Positions 1 to 4,986 of a DNA stretch of 6,176 nucleotides are shown one piece after another. Made by a program: the position numbers and the translations under genes. Each line of letters starts with the position of its first letter. The first letter of the stretch is position 1. Location: assembly GCA_007120485.1 (NCBI GenBank), contig SKNP01000305.1, forward strand, positions 1-6,176, given 5' to 3'. A model generated the notes under the pieces. That model did no database searches, was not told the DNA's origin, and was given only the letters and a program-made list of their open reading frames with translations. The stretch comes from Nitriliruptoraceae bacterium (GTDB lineage Bacteria > Actinomycetota > Nitriliruptoria > Nitriliruptorales > Nitriliruptoraceae).

Positions 1-181
1 CACCTACGACGGTGAACAGCTCGGCCAGGGCAAGGAGAAGGCGCGGCTGTTCCTCAAGGAGAACCTCGACCTCGCCGCGGAGATCGAGAAGAAGATCAAG
101 GAGAAGCTCGGCATCGACCCGACCGCAGCGGACCCGGTGGAGGAGCCCGACGACGGCGACGAGCAGGACGCTGACGCGTGA
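1..181 (+). CDS. recA: RecA recombinase, C-terminal fragment (5' end outside window)
   Basis: RecA is the ATP-dependent strand-exchange protein of homologous recombination and the co-protease that triggers LexA cleavage. Only the last 59 codons are visible, in the frame beginning at base 2 and ending in TGA at 179-181. The fragment reads TYDGEQLGQGKEKARLFLKE, then a segment ending EIEKKIKEKLG. This matches the end of the RecA C-terminal domain, where YxGxxLGQGxxNAxxFL and EIxxKIxxxL are highly conserved. It finishes with an acidic tail (EEPDDGDEQDADA), typical of RecA and known in E. coli RecA to dampen activity by interacting with the core. The ATPase core lies to the left of the window. The stop overlaps the recX start by four bases (GTGA), so the two are probably translated from one message. 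Identification is secure despite the short length. Confidence 0.95.
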   Translation, partial: TYDGEQLGQGKEKARLFLKENLDLAAEIEKKIKEKLGIDPTAADPVEEPDDGDEQDADA

Positions 182-933
182 GCCGCGACGTACCGTTCCG
201 CGACGCGGAAGCCTGGCTCGCCGAGCAGGGCGTGGAACGCGTCCCGCTGCGGGTCGATCCGGACACGCCACCGGACGCCGCGCCGGGGGAGGCCCCCTCG
301 GAGCAGCTGCCAGAGGCGACGGCCGACCGAGCCGACCAGGTCACCGCAACCGAGGCGATGCAACTCGCCAGCCAATCCGGCGCCGACCGGGCGCTTCAGC
401 AGGCCGACGCGTCGGCGACTCCCGACGTCGACGCTCGCAGCCTGGGAGACGACGTCGCGGACGCGCTCGCGTTCGTGCGTCGCTCCACCGCCAACACCCC
501 ACAGGCGGAGGCTCGCGTCGCGGAGAAGCTCGCCGACCGCGGGTGGAGCCCAGCGATCATCGACCGGGCGATGGAGCATGCCCGCCGCGAAGGGCTGGTC
601 GACGACGCCGCCATGGTCGTCGCGCTCGTCGCTGAGCGGCGCGCGAAGGGCCACGCGCCCTTCCGCATCCGACGGGACCTGCAACAGCGCGGCTTCCCCG
701 ACGGTCTGCTCGACGACGCGCTCGCGCCGGCCGAGACCGAGGACCAGGAGGCGGCCGCGTTCGCGGTCGCCAAGGAGAAGGCGGACCGCAGCACCGGGCT
801 GAGCGCGGAATCCGCGTTCCGGCGGGTCGTCGGCCACGTCACCCGTCGCGGGTACCCGGACGGGCTCGCTCGCAAGGTCGCCCGGGAGGCCGTCTTCACC
901 GCCCGTGAGCAGGAGCGCACCGCCGGACACTGA
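178..933 (+). CDS. recX: Regulatory protein RecX
   Basis: RecX binds RecA-DNA filaments in the cytoplasm and usually inhibits RecA by capping or destabilising them. The 251-residue product has the three helical RecX repeats. Repeat 1 spans about residues 95-143 (ALAFVRRS, EKLADRGW, REGLVDD), repeat 2 about 144-184 (AERRAKGHAPFRIRRDLQQR, GFPDGLLDDAL), and repeat 3 about 190-240 (RRVVGHVTRRGYPDGLARKV). The start is GTG at 178-180, overlapping the recA TGA as GTGA, with a weak AGGA nine bases upstream. Translational coupling to recA is the likely expression mode, and the position directly after recA supports the call independently. The protein is longer than the usual 150-200 residues because about 90 acidic, Ala/Pro/Asp-rich residues precede the first repeat. 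A later start inside this extension is possible, but the overlap with recA favours the full length. Confidence 0.93.
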   Translation: MSRDVPFRDAEAWLAEQGVERVPLRVDPDTPPDAAPGEAPSEQLPEATADRADQVTATEAMQLASQSGADRALQQADASATPDVDARSLGDDVADALAFVRRSTANTPQAEARVAEKLADRGWSPAIIDRAMEHARREGLVDDAAMVVALVAERRAKGHAPFRIRRDLQQRGFPDGLLDDALAPAETEDQEAAAFAVAKEKADRSTGLSAESAFRRVVGHVTRRGYPDGLARKVAREAVFTAREQERTAGH

Positions 934-956
934 TCGGCTGGCCTCACCGGAGCCGA
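934..956 (+). terminator. Weak candidate terminator hairpin after recX
   Basis: Directly after the recX stop codon there is an inverted repeat, TCGGCT (934-939) and AGCCGA (951-956), with an 11-base loop. No T-run follows. GC-rich hairpins without a T-tract are common at actinobacterial gene ends, but a 6-bp stem in GC-rich DNA can also arise by chance. The placement immediately after the stop is the main argument. Confidence 0.3.
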
Positions 957-1013
957 CCGTCCGTGTGGCTGCCCACCCGCCGTCCGGCCGCCATCCCGTC
1001 GGGTTCGGACGGC

Positions 1014-1019
1014 TAGCGT
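1014..1019 (+). promoter_or_regulatory. Candidate -10 element for a leaderless ClC transcript
   Basis: TAGCGT fits the actinobacterial -10 consensus TAnnnT and ends eight bases before the GTG start codon of the ClC gene at 1028. Transcription would then begin at or within a few bases of the start codon. Consistent with this, no Shine-Dalgarno sequence lies just upstream of the GTG, and an in-frame TGA at 1019-1021 excludes a longer protein. No convincing -35 box is visible about 17 bases upstream. The 7-mer CCGTCCG occurs at 957-963 and 980-986 and inverted at 1006-1012, just before the -10. These copies could be operator half-sites, but this is inferred from sequence alone. Confidence 0.45.
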
Positions 1020-1027
1020 GACGTCCC

Positions 1028-3043
1028 GTGTCCACAGCCCTTCGCACCCGTATCGACGCCGTGCGCCGCCGCCTCAGCCGCGGGGGCACGGTCGAAGGCG
1101 TCATGGTCCTGGTCGGCGCCGTCACCGGCCTGGTGACCGGTGTCGCGGCATGGTTGCTGGTGCTCGGTGTCGATCTGGCCAAGCAGCTGATGTGGACCAC
1201 CGGCGGGCCCTGGGAGCGGCTGCTCATCCCCGCGGTCGGGGGGCTGGTGGTCGGCCTCCTCGTCGCTCGCGTCGTCCCGGAAGCCGCGTTCGGTGGCGTC
1301 GTCGGGACCATGGAGACGATCGCGCTCCGCGGGAGCCGGTTCCGTTCCATCGTCCCGCTCGGCACGCTCGTCGCCGTCACGATCGCCCTCGGCAGCGGTC
1401 TCTCCGGAGGCCGCGAGGGTCCGATGGTGCTCATCGGCGGCTCCATCGGCGCGCTCGTGGCCAGCCTCCTGCCGCTCGATGAGGACCGTCGACAGTCCGT
1501 CGTCGCGGCAGGCGCGGCCGCAGGGATCGGTGCCGCCTTCAACGCCCCCATCGGCGGCATGCTGTTCGCGTTCGAGGTGCTCGTCGGCGGCGTGCGTGGT
1601 GCCTCGATGCAGGTGATCGTCGTCGCGTCGGTGGTGTCGTCGATCACCGCGAGGCAGCTCGTCGGACCGGAGCTGATCTACCAGCCACGCAGCGACCTGG
1701 CCCTGGGAGACCCCCAGGAGCTGCTCGTCTACGCGCTGCTCGGCATCCTCGCGGTCCCCGTCGTGCTCCTCCTGCGGCGCACCGACGATCTGGTGCGCAC
1801 CTGGCTCCGACCCGTCTACCGGCGCGTCGGCCGCGGCCCCACCGTGGCGTTGGGCGGTCTCGCGGTCGGCGTGGTCGCACTCGGGGTCCCACAGGTGCTG
1901 GGGTCAGGCGATGCACTGCCGCCGGTCCCCGGGACGCGGGAACCGATCCAGGCGATGCTCAACGCCGACTTCGGCGTGACCTGGGACGCCGCCGGGCTGT
2001 TGCTCCTGCTGCTCGGCGCCAAGATCATCGCCACGGCGTTCACACACGGGTCGGGAGCGGCGGTCGGGATGTTCGCACCGAGCCTGTTCACGGGTGCTGC
2101 CCTCGGCGGCGCCCTGGGGATCGCGGCCAACCAGCTGATGCCGTCGTTGAACCCCGGAGCGGTCGCGACCGTCGGGATGGCCGCGGTGTTCGCGGTCATG
2201 GCCCGAGCGCCGTTGACCGCGATCCTCATCGTCTTCGAGCTCGTCGGCGACTACGGGCTGGTCCTGCCGTTGATGGCCGCGGTGGGCGTGTCCATGGTGC
2301 TGGGTGACCGGGTACTGGGCGACTCCGTGTACGTCCACCAGCTGCGCCAGCGTGGTGTGGTCTTCGGGCGGACCGACGATGTGGACGTCCTCCAGACCGT
2401 GACCGTCGGCGAGGTCATGGCGGTCGACCATCCGACGGTGCACGAGGACGAGCCACGCGAGGAGCTCGAAGGACGGTTCACTCGCGGCGGCACCCACGGG
2501 TACGCCGTCGTGGACGACGAGGGACGGCTGGTCGGCGTCGTGAGCGTCGGCGACCTCGAGCGCCCCGGTGACACCGCCCGCGAGCTCTGTACGAGACGGA
2601 CCGTGACCGCATCCCCGGAGGACCCCGCGTTCCGTGCGGTCCGCCGGATGGCCGCGATCGACGTGGGACGGGTCCCGGTGATCGATCCCGCGTCCCGCCG
2701 GGTCGTGGGCATGCTCCGTCGCGCCGACGTCGTCCGCGCCTACCAGCGCGGGATCACCCGGAGCGCCGGATCACAGCAACGACAGGCCGCCGGCCGACTC
2801 CGGGACCTGGTGGGCGTCCAGTTCGTCGAGGTGGTGCTCGATCGCCGCTCCCCGGTCGCCGGGAAGCGGATCCACGAGATCGCCTGGCCCGCGCGCACGG
2901 TCGTGACCAGCATCCGCCGTCACGGTGAGGTGATCGTCCCGGACGGGGACACCACCCTCGACGCGGACGACGAGCTGATCGCCCTGACCGCCGATCCGGT
3001 GGCGCTGCGCAAGCTGGTCGCCGGCGAGACCGCGGAGGGGTGA
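1028..3043 (+). CDS. ClC-family anion channel/transporter with CBS pair and RCK_C domain
   Basis: This 671-residue inner-membrane protein moves chloride or another small anion, either passively or in exchange for protons. The membrane domain covers about residues 20-440. It shows the ClC signature GREGP (128-132, gating glutamate E130), FNAPIGGMLF (171-180), the second anion-site motif GMFAP (347-351), and the pore tyrosine in SVY (Y435). Two motifs are atypical. The GSGIP selectivity loop aligns with FGGVV (88-92), so the key Ser/Pro/Met position is Gly. The position equivalent to E203 of E. coli ClC is V184. Val there is typical of channels rather than proton-coupled exchangers, though it also occurs in bacterial members. 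The cytoplasmic tail has two CBS domains (about 458-511 and 522-572), which bind adenine nucleotides in related proteins. A TrkA_C/RCK_C domain follows (about 597-667), a fold that can bind c-di-AMP. GTG 1028 is the earliest possible start; ATG 1103 would remove the basic N-terminal helix. Transport mode and substrate are not settled by sequence. Confidence 0.93.
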   Translation: MSTALRTRIDAVRRRLSRGGTVEGVMVLVGAVTGLVTGVAAWLLVLGVDLAKQLMWTTGGPWERLLIPAVGGLVVGLLVARVVPEAAFGGVVGTMETIALRGSRFRSIVPLGTLVAVTIALGSGLSGGREGPMVLIGGSIGALVASLLPLDEDRRQSVVAAGAAAGIGAAFNAPIGGMLFAFEVLVGGVRGASMQVIVVASVVSSITARQLVGPELIYQPRSDLALGDPQELLVYALLGILAVPVVLLLRRTDDLVRTWLRPVYRRVGRGPTVALGGLAVGVVALGVPQVLGSGDALPPVPGTREPIQAMLNADFGVTWDAAGLLLLLLGAKIIATAFTHGSGAAVGMFAPSLFTGAALGGALGIAANQLMPSLNPGAVATVGMAAVFAVMARAPLTAILIVFELVGDYGLVLPLMAAVGVSMVLGDRVLGDSVYVHQLRQRGVVFGRTDDVDVLQTVTVGEVMAVDHPTVHEDEPREELEGRFTRGGTHGYAVVDDEGRLVGVVSVGDLERPGDTARELCTRRTVTASPEDPAFRAVRRMAAIDVGRVPVIDPASRRVVGMLRRADVVRAYQRGITRSAGSQQRQAAGRLRDLVGVQFVEVVLDRRSPVAGKRIHEIAWPARTVVTSIRRHGEVIVPDGDTTLDADDELIALTADPVALRKLVAGETAEG

Positions 3044-3054
3044 CCCCGCCGGCC

Positions 3055-3076
3055 GGACCGGACCCGGGTCCGGTTC
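3055..3076. terminator. GC-rich palindrome between convergent genes
   Basis: A palindrome centred between 3065 and 3066 reads ACCGGACCC/GGGTCCGGT, nine perfectly matched positions on each side, extended by one G-T and one G-C pair. It begins 11 bases after the stop codon of the ClC gene. As RNA it would form a very stable stem in either direction, with a small loop at the centre. No T-run follows on either strand. The most likely role is terminating ClC transcription. A perfect palindrome could also be a protein-binding site, but the position between two converging genes favours termination. Confidence 0.55.
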
Positions 3077-3077
3077 C

Positions 3078-3134
3078 GAGACCGGCGCCGTTCGGTCGGG
3101 CTGGGCAGGGAGCACGCCTGTGGCGACCGGTCTC
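3078..3134. terminator. Long bulged hairpin at the end of the oxidase operon
   Basis: GAGACCGGCGCC (3078-3089) is complementary to GGCG (3122-3125) plus CCGGTCTC (3127-3134), giving a 12-bp stem interrupted only by an unpaired A at 3126. The loop is about 32 bases. The right arm overlaps the ctaG stop codon, so on the minus strand the hairpin begins as translation ends, where a terminator or an RNA-end-protecting structure would be expected. A competing small hairpin, GACCG (3080-3084) with CGGTC (3093-3097), uses part of the same left arm. No T-tract is present. Confidence 0.45.
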
Positions 3135-3963
3135 AAGCTCGAGCTCGTGCCTCCCGTGCCTGCTGCTCGGCGTCCGCCTGGTTCATCCAGGCGATGAACC
3201 GACGGACGGCGACGCTGGCGTAGACGAACCCCGGCGGCACCCACATCAGCGCGCCGGCCAACTGCTGATCCTCGAGGGCGGTGAGCCCGCCACCACCGCT
3301 GTACACCTCGAACAACGACCGGCCGGCGAACGTCAGCAGCGCCCCCAGCACCCCACCCTGGACGATCATCGCCCCCAGGCACAGCGTGGCGAGCGCCTGC
3401 TGACGCCGGTGCCGCCGGGCCGTGGCCCAGACCTCCGACCAGAACCACACCGCCGCCGCCAGGAAGGTCGCGTGCTCCACCAGATGCATCGCCGGGGAGG
3501 CCACCGCCGCGTCGTACGCGGGCGGGAAGTGCCAGATCCACACGACCGCGATCTGGACCAGGGTGGCGAGCACCAGCGGTGGGGGATCCCCGATCGCTCG
3601 ACGCAGACGATGGGTGCGTCGCGACAGCCGGGCCAGGACCCGGCGGCCGGCCGGTGGCAGCGCTGCACGGACCGTGACCGTCGGCGCCCCTGCGGCCAGC
3701 AGCGGCGCGGCGAGGAGCAGCAGGAGCAGGTGCTGGACCATGTGCGGCCAGAACAGCTCCTCCGCGAACGCCGCGGGTGGCCCCAGATGCGCTACCAGGA
3801 CCACAGCGGCGCCGGTGAGGAACGCCCGACGTTGCCGCGGCCGGTCGACACCACGATCCCGACGACGGGCGACCCCACGCAGGTACAACGCGAGCAGCCC
3901 GGCGACGATCGCGATCGTCGCCGGGTCGAAGACCCACGCCGTCCACCAGTCGCCGGGCAGCAT
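3133..3963 (-). CDS. ctaG: Cytochrome c oxidase assembly factor CtaG (caa3_CtaG family)
   Basis: CtaG-family membrane proteins are needed to form active caa3-type cytochrome c oxidase, probably by helping metal-centre assembly (established for B. subtilis CtaG; the mechanism is less clear). The 276-residue product is highly hydrophobic with about six or seven membrane segments. It carries the family hallmarks in order: HMVQHLLLLLLAAPLLAAGA (residues 74-93), WHFPPAYDAA (144-153), HLVEHATF (160-167), and EDQQLAGALMWVP (231-243). The repeated HxxxH and HxxEH patterns could bind metal, but this is inference. The tail is Arg/Ala-rich and cytoplasmic in appearance. ATG at 3963 is the only sensible start; GGAG lies eight bases upstream and no other in-frame start with a ribosome site is evident. 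It is the last gene of the oxidase operon, 52 bases after the preceding small membrane-protein gene. Length is typical of the family. Confidence 0.92.
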   Translation of the reverse strand: MLPGDWWTAWVFDPATIAIVAGLLALYLRGVARRRDRGVDRPRQRRAFLTGAAVVLVAHLGPPAAFAEELFWPHMVQHLLLLLLAAPLLAAGAPTVTVRAALPPAGRRVLARLSRRTHRLRRAIGDPPPLVLATLVQIAVVWIWHFPPAYDAAVASPAMHLVEHATFLAAAVWFWSEVWATARRHRRQQALATLCLGAMIVQGGVLGALLTFAGRSLFEVYSGGGGLTALEDQQLAGALMWVPPGFVYASVAVRRFIAWMNQADAEQQAREARARA

Positions 3964-3971
3964 CAGCCGGG

Positions 3972-3975
3972 CTCC
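3972..3975 (-). promoter_or_regulatory. Ribosome binding site for ctaG
   Basis: On the minus strand GGAG stands eight bases before the ATG at 3963. It supports that start and shows that ctaG, unlike the tightly overlapping genes before it, can initiate independently within the 52-base spacer. Confidence 0.55.
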
Positions 3976-4015
3976 GCTACCGGACCACCGGCTCCCGCCT
4001 GCGTGCGCATCGCGG

Positions 4016-4378
4016 TCACCAGCACGGATCGATGAACAGCACCGGCGACCACTCGATGAGCGTCACGGCAGCGAAGAAGATCGACAAGGCCAACCCGGAC
4101 CAGCCGAGGAACAGATCCCGCGGTGCACCCGCCGCCTTCAGGTCCGCCGTCGCGGCACGTCGCAACTGCACCGCCGACAACCCCGCCCGGGCGATCAGGG
4201 CAAGCATCAGCACCGTCAGCGCGTGCAACGGCCAGGTGGTTCCCCACGTGCACGTGCGCGGGATCAGCCAGTAGGTCACCCCCAGGTGCACGGCCCACCA
4301 CACGATCGCGCCGAGTACCGCGTCCGCTCTGCGCCATGGGCCGCGCAGGCGCATCGGGTCCACCTCGGTGGTGGTCAT
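4016..4378 (-). CDS. Small three-helix membrane protein of the oxidase cluster, function unknown
   Basis: This 120-residue protein starts at ATG 4378, overlapping the stop of the subunit III gene as ATGA, with a strong site (GGGAGG, six bases before the ATG). Three membrane helices are predicted by eye, at about residues 20-40, 50-70 and 90-112. Basic segments (RLRGPWRR near 10-17 and QLRRAATADLKAAGAPR at 71-87) should face the cytoplasm. This puts the second loop with C43 (PRTCTWG) and the C-terminus with C119 (DPCW) on the outer face. I recall similar short proteins ending in a Pro-Cys motif between oxidase subunit and ctaG genes in actinobacteria, but I know of no assigned function. It could be an accessory subunit or an assembly helper with an outward cysteine pair. 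Existence as a gene is well supported by the overlap, ribosome site, hydrophobic pattern and position; function is not. Confidence 0.8.
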   Translation of the reverse strand: MTTTEVDPMRLRGPWRRADAVLGAIVWWAVHLGVTYWLIPRTCTWGTTWPLHALTVLMLALIARAGLSAVQLRRAATADLKAAGAPRDLFLGWSGLALSIFFAAVTLIEWSPVLFIDPCW

Positions 4379-4986
4379 CCGCCACCTCCCGTGGTCGGTA
4401 GCAGGTGCACCAGCGCCAGCAGGACCACCGCCGATGCCGAAGCGAACCACGCATGGATCGCGGCGTTGGTCAGCTCGAGGTGACGGTCCGGGTCGACCAG
4501 CCCCACAAGCGTCTGCACGAGCACCCCGAGCAACACCAGGACCGACACGCCCAGGAACCATGCGGCGAAGCCGGTCAGGATCCAGTAGACGGACGCGTAC
4601 GCGTGCGCGTCGTGGGGGAAGGGCAGTTGCCAGAGATGCGCGATCAAGGTCACCGTCGCGGCGGTGTGCAACCCGACGGCGGCGGCCAGGGCGATCGCCG
4701 CTGACCGCCGACGCTCCGCCCCCATCGTGGCTCGGGCGCGGTGTGCCACAAACGCGCCCAGCAGCGACAGCACGACCGCGACCGTCGCTGGCAGCCCGCT
4801 CGGTGGTTCGAGGAACGGTGGCGGCCATGCCTCCTGCCCGGTGTGCAGGTAGAGGGCCGCAGCAGCGAGTCCGGCCACGAACGTCGCGAGCACCGTCAGG
4901 GTCAGCCACAGACCCCAGGTCCCCATCGCTGCCGTGCGGGCACGATCACCGATCGGTTCCGCGGTTCGCGAGTGCTGGACGGCCAT
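4375..4986 (-). CDS. ctaE: Cytochrome c oxidase subunit III (short form)
   Basis: Subunit III is the non-catalytic membrane subunit that stabilises the oxidase and supports proton uptake. The 203-residue product has about five membrane helices (near residues 24-46, 66-84, 96-118, 130-160 and 176-196), as in bacterial short-form subunit III proteins lacking the first two helices of the mitochondrial version. The opening MGTWGLWLTL (21-30) resembles the conserved start of the third canonical helix. The glutamate normally found soon after it (SEVMxF-type motif) aligns with L33, so the family's best-known acidic residue appears absent. Translation starts at ATG 4986, sharing one base with the ctaD stop (TGATG) just after a GGGGGTGGAG stretch. 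This implies reinitiation after ctaD. The longer open frame reaching 5292 lies antisense-free but in another frame of ctaD and is not used. The family call rests on helix pattern and position as much as motifs, so a divergent subunit III-like protein is the alternative. Confidence 0.75.
   Translation of the reverse strand: MAVQHSRTAEPIGDRARTAAMGTWGLWLTLTVLATFVAGLAAAALYLHTGQEAWPPPFLEPPSGLPATVAVVLSLLGAFVAHRARATMGAERRRSAAIALAAAVGLHTAATVTLIAHLWQLPFPHDAHAYASVYWILTGFAAWFLGVSVLVLLGVLVQTLVGLVDPDRHLELTNAAIHAWFASASAVVLLALVHLLPTTGGGG
4385..4390 (-). promoter_or_regulatory. Ribosome binding site for the small membrane protein
   Basis: On the minus strand GGGAGG stands six bases before the ATG at 4378, inside the last codons of the subunit III gene. 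It is the strongest Shine-Dalgarno sequence I saw in the window and fixes the start of the downstream gene at the ATGA overlap. Confidence 0.65.

Noticed and set aside
4..1647. Open frame of 547 codons on the minus strand opposite recA, recX and the ClC gene.
   Set aside because: The translation is Ser/Thr/Pro/Arg-rich with no family motif. It is antisense to three secure genes, a common artefact in GC-rich DNA.
3040..4035. Open frame of 331 codons on the plus strand opposite ctaG.
   Set aside because: It is low-complexity Arg/Pro/Gln-rich and antisense to a clear CtaG with all family motifs.
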